Shown here: positions 43,586 through 51,217 of the stretch, in pieces
How positions within the stretch are numbered: position 1 is the first letter of the stretch
Layout of the letters: each line of letters opens with the position of its first letter
NCBI GenBank assembly: GCA_963848495.1
Contig: CAWKDV010000001.1
Span: 434,001 to 498,000, forward strand
DNA from: JAICJR01 sp963848495
Lineage (GTDB): Bacteria; Actinomycetota; Thermoleophilia; Solirubrobacterales; Thermoleophilaceae
Direction of reading: 5' to 3'
Length of the DNA stretch: 64,000 nucleotides
The notes under the pieces: model-generated
Database searches by the model: none
What the model was told of the DNA's origin: nothing
The model's input: only the letters and a program-made list of their open reading frames with translations
Program-made: the position numbers and the translations under genes

Positions 43586-44718
43586 GGGTTGGAGTTCCGA
43601 CGGAGATCAAGACGGACGAGTACCGCGTGGCGATCACGCCGGCCGGGGTGCGCGAGCTCGTCGAGCACGGCCACGAGGTGCTGATACAGCGCGACGCGGG
43701 CGAGGGCAGCGTGATCCCCGACGAGGAGTTCGTGGACCAGGGCGCCCGCATCGTGCCGGACGCCGACGCGGTCTTCGACGAGGCCGAGCTGATCCTCAAG
43801 GTCAAGGAGCCGATGCCGTCGGAGGTCGAGCGGCTGCGCCCGCACCACACCCTGTTTACCTATCTGCACCTCGCGCCGGCGCCGGAGCTGACGCGCGGCC
43901 TCTGCGACTCGGGGGCCACCTGCGTCGCCTACGAGACCGTGGAGGACTCCCACGGCCGACTGCCGCTGCTCGCGCCGATGAGCGAGGTGGCCGGGAAGAT
44001 CGCCACCCAGGCGGGCGCCTTCATGCTGGAGCGCCCGCTCGGCGGCCGCGGCGTGCTGCTCGGCGGCGTGCCGGGCGTGGCCGCCGCCACCGTGCTCGTG
44101 ATCGGCGGCGGCGTGGTGGGCATGAACGCCGCCTTCATCGCCATCGGCATGGAGGCCGACGTCTTCGTCTTCGACCGCAACATCGACCGCCTGCGCGACC
44201 TAGACGTGTACTTCGGCGGCCGCGCCTCGACGGTCTACTCGTCGACGCTGGCCGTCGAGCAGATGCTGCCGCTGGCCGACCTCGTGATCGGCGCGGTGCT
44301 GATCCACGGCGCCCGCGCGCCGCACGTGATCAGGCGCGAGCAGCTCGGCCTGATGAAGAAGCGCGCCGTGCTCGTCGACGTCTCGATCGACCAGGGCGGC
44401 TGCTTCGAGACCTCCCGCCCGACCACGCACTCCGACCCCACCTACGAGGTCGACGGCATCACGCACTACTGCGTGACGAACATGCCGGGCGCGGTTCCGG
44501 TCACCTCCACCTTCGCCCTGACCAACGCCACTCTGCCCTACGCCGTGGCCCTCGCCGACCTCGGCGTAGGCGAGGCGATCGCCCGCGATCCGGGCCTCCG
44601 CGGCGGCGTGAACGTCGCCGGCGGACGCGTCACGCATCCGGCGGTGGCGGAGGCCGTCGGAATGCCATTTACTCCCGTCGAGGAAGTGCTCGGCCCGCCG
44701 GCCCCGCACCCCGCCTGA
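43582..44718 (+). CDS. ald: Alanine dehydrogenase
   Basis: Reversible NAD-dependent deamination of L-alanine to pyruvate. 378 residues with MRVGVPTEIKTDEYRVAITPAGV, LILKVKEPMPSEVERL, HTLFTYLHLAPAPELTRGL, the NAD motif VLVIGGGVVGMNAAFIAIGMEADV and a C-terminal TNMPGAVPVTSTFALTNATLPY. In this cluster it would recycle the alanine produced by a putrescine:pyruvate aminotransferase. It overlaps the previous gene by 4 bp and is followed by the aldehyde dehydrogenase after 21 bp. Confidence 0.96.
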   Translation: MRVGVPTEIKTDEYRVAITPAGVRELVEHGHEVLIQRDAGEGSVIPDEEFVDQGARIVPDADAVFDEAELILKVKEPMPSEVERLRPHHTLFTYLHLAPAPELTRGLCDSGATCVAYETVEDSHGRLPLLAPMSEVAGKIATQAGAFMLERPLGGRGVLLGGVPGVAAATVLVIGGGVVGMNAAFIAIGMEADVFVFDRNIDRLRDLDVYFGGRASTVYSSTLAVEQMLPLADLVIGAVLIHGARAPHVIRREQLGLMKKRAVLVDVSIDQGGCFETSRPTTHSDPTYEVDGITHYCVTNMPGAVPVTSTFALTNATLPYAVALADLGVGEAIARDPGLRGGVNVAGGRVTHPAVAEAVGMPFTPVEEVLGPPAPHPA

Positions 44719-44739
44719 ACCCCAATTGGAGGAACCCTC

Positions 44740-46179
44740 ATGGCCACGACCACGACCACCGAGATCAAGAACTTCATCGACGGCGAGGAGCGCTCCCCGG
44801 CAGACGGCGCGACCGAGCCCGTGATCAACCCCGCCACCGGCGAGCAGATCGCCACCACGCCGCTCTCCAGCGAGGCGGACGTCGACGCTGCGGTGGACGC
44901 CGCTGAGCGCGCCTTCGCGGAATGGTCGGACGCCACGCCCGGGGAGCGCGCGCTCGCGCTCCTCAAGATCGCCGACGCCATCGAGGAGGCCGGCGAGGAG
45001 CTGTCGCAGATCGAGTCGCTCAACGTGGGCAAGCCGATCGAGGCGATGCGCGACGAGATCCCGGTCTGCGTGGACAACCTGCGCTTCTTCGCCGGCGCGG
45101 CGCGCAACCTCGAGGGCAAGGCCGCCGGCGAGTACATGCAGGGCTACACGTCGATGATCCGCCGCGAGCCGGTGGGCGTCGTCGGGCAGATCGCGCCCTG
45201 GAACTACCCGCTGATGATGGCGATCTGGAAGATCGGCCCGGCGCTGGCCACCGGCAACACGGTGGTGCTGAAGCCGTCCGAGCAGACGCCGATGACCGCC
45301 GCGATGCTCGCGCGGATCTGTGCCGAGCACCTGCCGAGCGGCGTGCTCAACGTGATCTACGGTCACGGCGAGCCGGCCGGCGCCGGCCTGGTCCGTCACC
45401 CGAAGGTCGGCATGGTCTCGCTCACGGGCGACGTGGCCACCGGCAAGGAGATTGCCCGCACCGCGGCGGACACGCTCAAGCGCGTGCACCTCGAGCTGGG
45501 CGGCAAGGCGCCGGTGCTCATCTTCGACGACGCCGACGTCGAGGCCGTGATCGAGGGCGTGAAGGTGGCCGGCTACTGGAACGCCGGGCAGGACTGCACG
45601 GCCGCCACGCGCGTGATCGCCGGGCCCAAGGTCTACGACGACTTCGTCTCAGGCCTCTCGGACGCGGTCAAGGGCCTCAAGATCGGCGACCCGCTGAGCG
45701 AGGACACCGAGCTCGGCCCGCTCGTCTCGAGCGACCAGCGCGAGCGCGTCGAGGGCTTCCTGTCGCGGCTTCCCTCGCACGCGGAGGTGGTCACCGGCGG
45801 CAAGGAGCCCGACGGCAACGGCTTCTTCTTCGAGCCCACCGTCGTCGCCGGCCTCCACCAGGACGACGAGATGGTGCAGCGCGAGGTGTTCGGGCCGGTG
45901 GTCGGCGTGCAGCGCTTCTCCTCAGACGACGAGGCGATCAAGTGGGCCAACGACGTCGACTACGGCCTGGCGGCCAGCGTCTGGACCCGCGACGTGGGCC
46001 GCGCGATGAACGCCGGCAAGGCCCTGCGCTTCGGCACCGTGTGGGTCAACGACCACATCCCGCTCGTGTCCGAGATGCCCCACGGCGGCTTCAAGCAGTC
46101 CGGCTACGGCAAGGACATGTCCATGTACGCGCTCGAGGACTACACCGTGGTCAAGCACGTGATGATTTCGCACGCTTGA
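44740..46179 (+). CDS. Aldehyde dehydrogenase, probable gamma-aminobutyraldehyde dehydrogenase
   Basis: 479 residues of the ALDH family. IAPWNYPLMMAIWKIGPALATGNTVVLKPSEQTP, the catalytic Glu in LELGGKAPVLIFDDAD, and the catalytic Cys in AGQDCTAATRVIAG. The C-terminal FGTVWVNDHIPLVSEMPHGGFKQSGYGKDMSMYALEDYT is characteristic of PatD/betaine-aldehyde-type enzymes acting on amino-aldehydes. With the neighbouring aminotransferase it would complete putrescine to GABA. Ribosome-binding site GGAGGAA before ATG 44740. Confidence 0.92.
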   Translation: MATTTTTEIKNFIDGEERSPADGATEPVINPATGEQIATTPLSSEADVDAAVDAAERAFAEWSDATPGERALALLKIADAIEEAGEELSQIESLNVGKPIEAMRDEIPVCVDNLRFFAGAARNLEGKAAGEYMQGYTSMIRREPVGVVGQIAPWNYPLMMAIWKIGPALATGNTVVLKPSEQTPMTAAMLARICAEHLPSGVLNVIYGHGEPAGAGLVRHPKVGMVSLTGDVATGKEIARTAADTLKRVHLELGGKAPVLIFDDADVEAVIEGVKVAGYWNAGQDCTAATRVIAGPKVYDDFVSGLSDAVKGLKIGDPLSEDTELGPLVSSDQRERVEGFLSRLPSHAEVVTGGKEPDGNGFFFEPTVVAGLHQDDEMVQREVFGPVVGVQRFSSDDEAIKWANDVDYGLAASVWTRDVGRAMNAGKALRFGTVWVNDHIPLVSEMPHGGFKQSGYGKDMSMYALEDYTVVKHVMISHA

Positions 46180-46190
46180 GCTGAGCGATC

Positions 46191-46257
46191 GTGAGTCGTG
46201 AGTCGTGAGTCGTGAGTCGTGAGTCGCGGGACTCGTGACTCGTGACTCGTGACTGGA
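46191..46257 (+). repeat. Paired heptamer arrays forming a long hairpin
   Basis: Five perfect tandem copies of GTGAGTC (46191-46225), spacer GCGG, then three copies of GACTCGT and a variant GACTGGA (46230-46257). Read as RNA, GAGUC blocks of the first array pair with GACUC blocks of the second, and the intervening GU/GU dinucleotides form G-U wobbles. The result is a stem of three perfect 5-bp blocks plus a partial fourth with a 4-nt loop. It begins 12 bp after the aldehyde dehydrogenase stop and may act as the operon terminator. Confidence 0.95.
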
Positions 46258-46624
46258 CGCTACGCCGAGAGTTGTTGGGAAAGCCAACGCAGCACCCGCG
46301 GGTGGCGGTGGTGGCGAACTTCAGTGCGCCCCGCCGGTCGGCGGGCGGAAGTGACGCCGACCAGGCACGAGCTGAGCGCCAGCCGGATGAGGCGTCACGT
46401 GAGCCCGAGGCGGGGCGCAATGAAGGCGCCACCACCGACAGGACCCGCGGCCACGCGGTAACAAGCCGATCCCCCAGCTGCGGTACGTAATTTTCCTGCT
46501 ATTGCAGCGAAACTTGCCAGTCATCTGGGGTTTGAAGGGGTTTAGTTAAGGAACGCTGGCGAACTTCCAATTTCCGTTGTAGGTTCGCTGAGTCCCACCC
46601 TCTTCGAGCCCCGGAGGACTCGTA
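46258..46624. other. Intergenic region, GC-rich structured part then AT-rich promoter part
   Basis: No convincing gene. 46258-46460 is GC-rich with several short inverted repeats (for example CCGCCGGTCGGCGGG near 46332) but I could not match it to a known riboswitch. From about 46485 the sequence turns AT-richer (TACGTAATTTTCCTGC, GGGTTTGAAGGGGTTTAGTTAAGG) and probably holds the promoter of the P-domain gene. The decamer GGCGAACTTC occurs twice (near 46313 and 46559). A ribosome-binding site CCGGAGGA lies just before ATG 46625. Confidence 0.4.
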
Positions 46625-48001
46625 ATGCTTCAAGCCCGTAGCGCTCGGCGCTTCCCGGCACGCATGCTCGGAATCGCCCTCCTATCCGTAACCGCACTGC
46701 TCCTGATGGTCGGGCAGGCGAGCGCGGCCGACAGGACCTTCAGCAACACCACCGGAATCACGATCGCCGACGCGACGGCCTCCGGGACCACCCAGGAGGA
46801 GTCGGACGTCACAGCTTCCGGCGTGGTCGGGAACATCTCAAAGGTCACCGCGACGCTGAATGGCTTCGCGCACGCGTGCCCCATCGACGCCGACGTGATG
46901 CTGATCGGTCCGCTTGGCCAGAAGTCGATCCTGATGTCGGACATCGGCGACTGCAAGAGCGCGGCTCGCGCGGGCGTGAACCTCACGTTCGACGACGCCG
47001 CCCTGACCGGCGTGCCCTGCATCCTCTCCTCGCCGACCGTCACGAACACGCTCCCGGCCGGCACCTACAAGCCGACCGACGCCTCGCCGACGACGAACGG
47101 CGGTGCCGTGGGCTGCGACCCGCCGTTGGACACCGACCACGCGCCGAACACGAACCCGAACCAGACGCCTCCGGGCTCGCGTGTCAACGTGTTCAACCTG
47201 CCGCTTCCCACGACCGGCCCGTTCCCGACCGGGCTGGCCACGTTCGCGGGCGGCAGCCCGAACGGCACCTGGAAGCTGCTGGTCGTCGACCAGTACCCCG
47301 GTGACTCCGGCTCGATCAGCGGCGGCTGGACGTTGAACTTCAACGTCGCGCCTCCGACGCTGACCAACCCGAGCATCACGGGCGCGGCGCAGGCCGGCCA
47401 GCTGCTCACCGCCAACTCCGGCACCGTCACCGGTGGCGGCGCGCCGACCTACCAGTGGAACCACTGCAGCGTGAGCTGCGCACCGATCGCCGGCGCCACC
47501 GGCGCGACCTACGTGGCGCAGGCGTCCGACGTGAACCAGGCGATCACGGTCACCGAGTTCGTGACCAACGACAGCAAGCAGGTGGCGTCGGCCACCTCGG
47601 CTCCGACCGCGACCATCGCGGCGGCTCCGGGCAGCGGCCTGCAGCAGCCCAACATCACGCCGGCCAAGGTGTCATTCAGGGGCACCAGGTCCAAGCAGAA
47701 GGTCGTGAGCCAGGGCGGCCTGCTGACCTCGTTCACCTCGACGTCGGACGGCAGCCTGGTCGCCACAGGCACCGTGAGCGTGCCGAAGCTGGCCAAGACC
47801 TACCGCTTCAGGACGGTCAAGGCCACGGTGCGCGCAAACAACAGGACCACGATCAAGCTGAAGCTGTCGCGCTCGGCGGTGAAGACGATCAAGAAGGCCC
47901 TGGCCAAGCACAAGCGCCTCAGCGCGAAGATCACGCTCACCGTGACCACCGCGGGCGGCGCCAAGACCACGGTCCACAAGACAATCAGGCTGGCGAAGTA
48001 G
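46625..48001 (+). CDS. Secreted P-domain and Ig-like repeat surface protein
   Basis: 458 residues. Signal peptide (about 1-35, ending GQASA). A proprotein-convertase-type P-domain (about 36-240: ASGVVGNISKVTATLNGFAHACPIDADVMLIGPLGQKSILMSDIG ... NGTWKLLVVDQYPGDSGSISGGWTLNF) but no protease domain. An Ig-like/adhesin module follows (TNPSITGAAQAGQLLTANSGTVTGGG, QWNHCSVSCAPIAG). The Lys-rich tail (IKLKLSRSAVKTIKKALAKHKRLSAKITLTVTT) is seen in many exported proteins of this group. Likely a cell-surface protein; function unknown. Confidence 0.85.
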   Translation: MLQARSARRFPARMLGIALLSVTALLLMVGQASAADRTFSNTTGITIADATASGTTQEESDVTASGVVGNISKVTATLNGFAHACPIDADVMLIGPLGQKSILMSDIGDCKSAARAGVNLTFDDAALTGVPCILSSPTVTNTLPAGTYKPTDASPTTNGGAVGCDPPLDTDHAPNTNPNQTPPGSRVNVFNLPLPTTGPFPTGLATFAGGSPNGTWKLLVVDQYPGDSGSISGGWTLNFNVAPPTLTNPSITGAAQAGQLLTANSGTVTGGGAPTYQWNHCSVSCAPIAGATGATYVAQASDVNQAITVTEFVTNDSKQVASATSAPTATIAAAPGSGLQQPNITPAKVSFRGTRSKQKVVSQGGLLTSFTSTSDGSLVATGTVSVPKLAKTYRFRTVKATVRANNRTTIKLKLSRSAVKTIKKALAKHKRLSAKITLTVTTAGGAKTTVHKTIRLAK

Positions 48002-48011
48002 CCCAAGCGTG

Positions 48012-48045
48012 GCCGGCGGGCAGCGCGCAAGCGCAGCCCGCCGGC
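48012..48045 (+). terminator. Strong hairpin terminator after the P-domain gene
   Basis: 10-bp stem GCCGGCGGGC/GCCCGCCGGC, then an A-A mismatch and a 4-bp stem GCGC/GCGC closed by the tetraloop GCAA (GNRA class). It starts 10 bp after the stop codon and has no T-tract. Confidence 0.75.
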
Positions 48046-48128
48046 TGCTGCTCCGAAGCTAAGCGAGGAGAGAGCGGGAGCCCCGCGCCCGCAGCTCGAC
48101 TCGACACGGCGAACCTCCTCGTGATGAC

Positions 48129-48158
48129 GGCGGCCGGCGACTCCTGGAGTCGGCCGCC
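48129..48158 (-). terminator. Hairpin terminator of the convergent membrane-protein gene
   Basis: Inverted repeat GGCGGCC ... GACTC-CTG-GAGTC-GGCCGCC: an outer 7-bp and an inner 5-bp stem with a 3-nt bulge on one side. It lies 11 bp downstream of the minus-strand gene that ends at 48169. Confidence 0.6.
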
Positions 48159-48168
48159 GGACTGCGCT

Positions 48169-48786
48169 CTAGAAGCCGCCCCCGAGGGACACCGCGTTCG
48201 GTCTCGAGTCGCCGTCCTTCACGACCGTCTTCTTGTTCGTGTCGACGAACATGCAGAAGGCCTTGGCGCGGTCGTTCAGGTTGATGCAGGTCCTGAAGTA
48301 GCCCTTCGCCAGCCGCTTGGAGTTGGCGGTCTGGAGGTTGGCCTTCACCTCCGCCGTACCGTGGGCCGCCACGTAGTCCTCGACGAGCTTGGCGTTCTCC
48401 TGGGTGGCCTGGGTCTCGGAGACGATCACCGGCCGGTTGCCGAGCCCGGCGGCGGCCAGGCCGAGCGTGCCGAGCACGAGCAGGACGGCGGCGCTGCGGT
48501 CGAGCAGCACCTCGCGGGGGATCTGCTCGCGGCCCTCGTGCCGGTGCGCCTGCCGCTCGCGGGTGGCCAGCCGCCGCGCTATGAAGGGGGCGATCGCGCC
48601 GATCAGGAAGAGGTTGGCGAACGAGGCGACCACAAGCCCGGGGATGATCCGCACGCCGGTGGTGTTGGGCGGCAGGAAGTGCAGCAACAGCGCGTCCCCC
48701 ACGGTGAGGACCGCGAACAGCGGCCACATCAGGGCGCCGCGGAGGCGCCAGCGGAGCCGGCGCGTCCAGAAGACCTCGCTGCCCAT
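48169..48786 (-). CDS. Membrane protein with extracytoplasmic C-terminal domain, unknown function
   Basis: 205 residues from ATG 48786. Two membrane segments (ALMWPLFAVLTVGDALLLHFLPP with PGLVVASFANLFLIGAIAPFIARRL) and a third (SAAVLLVLGTLGLAAAGL) precede a soluble tail of about 80 residues (KLVEDYVAAHGTAEVKANLQTANSKRLAKGYFRTCINLNDRAKAFCMFVDTN). The tail contains two Cys that could form a disulfide. A longer phase upstream is not supported. No family recognised. Confidence 0.75.
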   Translation of the reverse strand: MGSEVFWTRRLRWRLRGALMWPLFAVLTVGDALLLHFLPPNTTGVRIIPGLVVASFANLFLIGAIAPFIARRLATRERQAHRHEGREQIPREVLLDRSAAVLLVLGTLGLAAAGLGNRPVIVSETQATQENAKLVEDYVAAHGTAEVKANLQTANSKRLAKGYFRTCINLNDRAKAFCMFVDTNKKTVVKDGDSRPNAVSLGGGF

Positions 48787-48897
48787 GCCGTTCAGGGTAT
48801 TCCTCACCGGATACTCGTCGAGTGCCCCTTGCGGGGCCCCGGTGCCTCCTCTAGGGTCGCCTGACTCTGGCTCGATCCCCTCAAGGAGGCCCCTTTT

Positions 48898-49962
48898 ATG
48901 CATAGGTCGAGATGGCTCGCGGCGGGCGTGCTCGCTTGCGCCGGCACGGTTGCGGCTACCGTCCCGGTGGGCGCCGGCGCCGCCACCCCGGGCTGCGTCG
49001 TCGCCAACAACGTCGTGTTCGTGGTCGACGACTCAGGATCGATGGCTGGGACGGATCCCGCGACTCCCCCGCTGCGCGTCCAGGCGATGCAGCTCGAGAT
49101 CAAGCGCGGCTCGAGCGATGGCAAGACGTTCGCCGCGATCGAGTTCGGGAGCGCTGACGACTTTTCGACGCCCCCCACGCCGGCCGCGGACGTCCTCTTC
49201 CCGCCCGAGCTCGTGAAGCCCAACCGCTCCGCCATGCTGACGTCACTGTCCAAGATCAACGCGGACAACGGCTCGACTGACTACAACGGGGCGTTCGACG
49301 CCGCGAACACCGCCGATCCGACCGCCCAGGCGCGGATCTTCATGACGGACGGCGGCCACAACGTCGGCGACTACAACAACACCCACCTCGGCGGCGGCAA
49401 GCCGAAGACCTACGTGATCGGCTTCGGCGACAGCGGCGCGCTGCCCGATGACGCGGCGAGGCTGCAGCAGATCGCAAACGACACGGGCGGGCAGTACTTC
49501 GCGCAGACGAGCTCGGCGAAGCTCGTCTCGGTGATGAACACGATCGACAACCTGATCAACTGCCAGACCGCTACGGCGACGGTCACGATCAACGACGTCT
49601 TCACCAAGGTGAACCAGGCGAAGACGCATGCCGTCACGGTGCCGCGGGGCAACAAAGCCGAGGACCTCGTGACGAGCTTCAACCCGAACAACAACTTCGC
49701 CATCTCGCAGATCGTCGAGACGCTGCACGGCAAGGTGATCGCCAAGTCGAACCTCACCGTCACGGCGGCCAAGAAGACGAAGGTGAAGAAGCTGAGGGTC
49801 ACGAAGCAGACCGGCGCGACCTTCATCAACCTCCACATCGCAGGGCTGAAGGCCGGCGCCAAGCTGAAGTTCAAGCTCACGGCCAAGACGCTGGGGTTCT
49901 CCATCGATCCGGCCAACCCGGCCGGAGCGGTGACCACCCAGCTCACGCCGAAGAGGAGCTAG
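48898..49962 (+). CDS. Secreted von Willebrand factor A-domain protein
   Basis: 354 residues. Signal peptide (about 1-28, ending GAGA) then a vWA domain with the MIDAS motif DDSGSM (DxSxS), STDYNGAFDAAN and MTDGGHNVGD, giving a likely divalent-metal-dependent adhesion site. The C-terminus is a Lys-rich beta-type tail (TVTAAKKTKVKKLRVTKQTG). Strong ribosome-binding site AAGGAGG. An extracellular adhesion or matrix role is inferred. Confidence 0.88.
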   Translation: MHRSRWLAAGVLACAGTVAATVPVGAGAATPGCVVANNVVFVVDDSGSMAGTDPATPPLRVQAMQLEIKRGSSDGKTFAAIEFGSADDFSTPPTPAADVLFPPELVKPNRSAMLTSLSKINADNGSTDYNGAFDAANTADPTAQARIFMTDGGHNVGDYNNTHLGGGKPKTYVIGFGDSGALPDDAARLQQIANDTGGQYFAQTSSAKLVSVMNTIDNLINCQTATATVTINDVFTKVNQAKTHAVTVPRGNKAEDLVTSFNPNNNFAISQIVETLHGKVIAKSNLTVTAAKKTKVKKLRVTKQTGATFINLHIAGLKAGAKLKFKLTAKTLGFSIDPANPAGAVTTQLTPKRS

Positions 49963-49977
49963 CCCGCCGTTCGCCGG

Positions 49978-50017
49978 GACACCCGCTGGCGCCGCACGAA
50001 GGCGTCCAGCGGGTGTC
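49978..50017 (+). terminator. Strong hairpin terminator after the vWA gene
   Basis: 12-bp perfect stem GACACCCGCTGG/CCAGCGGGTGTC enclosing a 4-bp inner stem CGCC/GGCG with a 7-nt loop and one bulged T. No T-tract follows. Confidence 0.75.
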
Positions 50018-50152
50018 GCGGCGCGGGTGTCACGGGTACGCTTGTCGGAGACATAGAGAACCCGCGTGCGTAAGTGGAGATCCCACGACGCACGTCCGAT
50101 ACGACGACAGCCGGCCGGAGACCCCGAGCCGGAGTCGGAGGGAGTTTGAGAT

Positions 50153-51217
50153 ATGGCCACGACGACCGCGAAACCCGCGGCCATCGCGGATGGCGCTGTA
50201 CGAGCGGTGCTCACGCACGACGACCGCCGCGCGCTGCTCCGCTACATGCTCCTCATGCGAGCCACCGAGGAGCGCGCGCTGACGCTGTACCGCCAGGGCA
50301 AGGTCCCCGGCTCCTACTACGACGGACGGGGCCAGGAGGCGATCTCGGTGGGCTCGGCCTTTGCGCTCGGCCCGCGCGACCGCACCTGCATCCTGCACCG
50401 CGATCTCGGCGCGCACCTGATCCGCGGCGTGCGCCCCGGGCGCGTGCTGGCGCAGATGATGGGCCGCGCCGGCGGAGTGACCGGCGGCCGCGACGGCAAC
50501 ATGCACTTCGGCGACCACGAGCTCGGCGCAGTCGGGATGGTCTCGATGCTGCCCGACATGGCGCTCGTGACCTGCGGCCTCGCGCTGGCGTTCCAGATGC
50601 GCAAGGAGCCGCGCGTGGCGATGACCTGGTTCGGCGAGGGCTCCACGGCCAACGGCCAGTGGCACGAGGCGATGAACATCGCCGGCGTGCGCAAGCTGCC
50701 CGCGGTCTTCATCCTCGAGAACAACCAGTTCGCCTACTCGACGCCGAACGAGCGCGAGTTCGCGGTCGACGTCGTGAAGCGCGCCGAGGGTTACGGGTTC
50801 CCGGGCGTGAAGGTGGACGGCAACGACGTCGAGGCCGTCTTCTACGCGGCCGCCGAGGCGTGCGAGCGCGCCCGAGGCGGCGGCGGGCCGACGCTGATCG
50901 AGGCCGAGACCATGCGCATGCACGGCCACGGCGCCCACGACGACATGCGCTACGTGCCCAAGGAGCTGTTCGAGGTCTGGGAGAAGCGCGACCCGATCGA
51001 CCGCTACGAGAAGAAGCTCGCGGACGACGGCATCGACATCGAGGAGGTCCGCGCCGCGGTGAAGGACGAGCTCGATCGCGAGACCGAGTGGGCGCTGCAG
51101 CAGCCGATGCCCGACCCGGCCGGCGCGCGCGACGGCGTGTTCGCCACCTCCGACCCGAAGCTGGGCGACGGCAAAGCGCCCTGGTCGCGCTGGCGGGAGG
51201 AGGCGGGCAATGCCTGA
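50153..51217 (+). CDS. 2-oxoacid dehydrogenase E1 component, alpha subunit (second complex)
   Basis: 354 residues, TPP-dependent. LLRYMLLMRATEERALTLYRQGKVPGSYYDGRGQEAISVG, GGVTGGRDGNMHFGD, SMLPDMALVTCGLALA, the TPP motif GEGSTANGQWHEAMNIAGVRKLPAVFILENNQFAYST, and EAETMRMHGHGAHDDMRYVP. It differs clearly from the first E1alpha (13.5 kb) and lacks its C-terminal extension; it resembles acetoin/branched-chain-type E1. Substrate not assignable. Ribosome-binding site GGAGGGAG before ATG 50153. Confidence 0.93.
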   Translation: MATTTAKPAAIADGAVRAVLTHDDRRALLRYMLLMRATEERALTLYRQGKVPGSYYDGRGQEAISVGSAFALGPRDRTCILHRDLGAHLIRGVRPGRVLAQMMGRAGGVTGGRDGNMHFGDHELGAVGMVSMLPDMALVTCGLALAFQMRKEPRVAMTWFGEGSTANGQWHEAMNIAGVRKLPAVFILENNQFAYSTPNEREFAVDVVKRAEGYGFPGVKVDGNDVEAVFYAAAEACERARGGGGPTLIEAETMRMHGHGAHDDMRYVPKELFEVWEKRDPIDRYEKKLADDGIDIEEVRAAVKDELDRETEWALQQPMPDPAGARDGVFATSDPKLGDGKAPWSRWREEAGNA

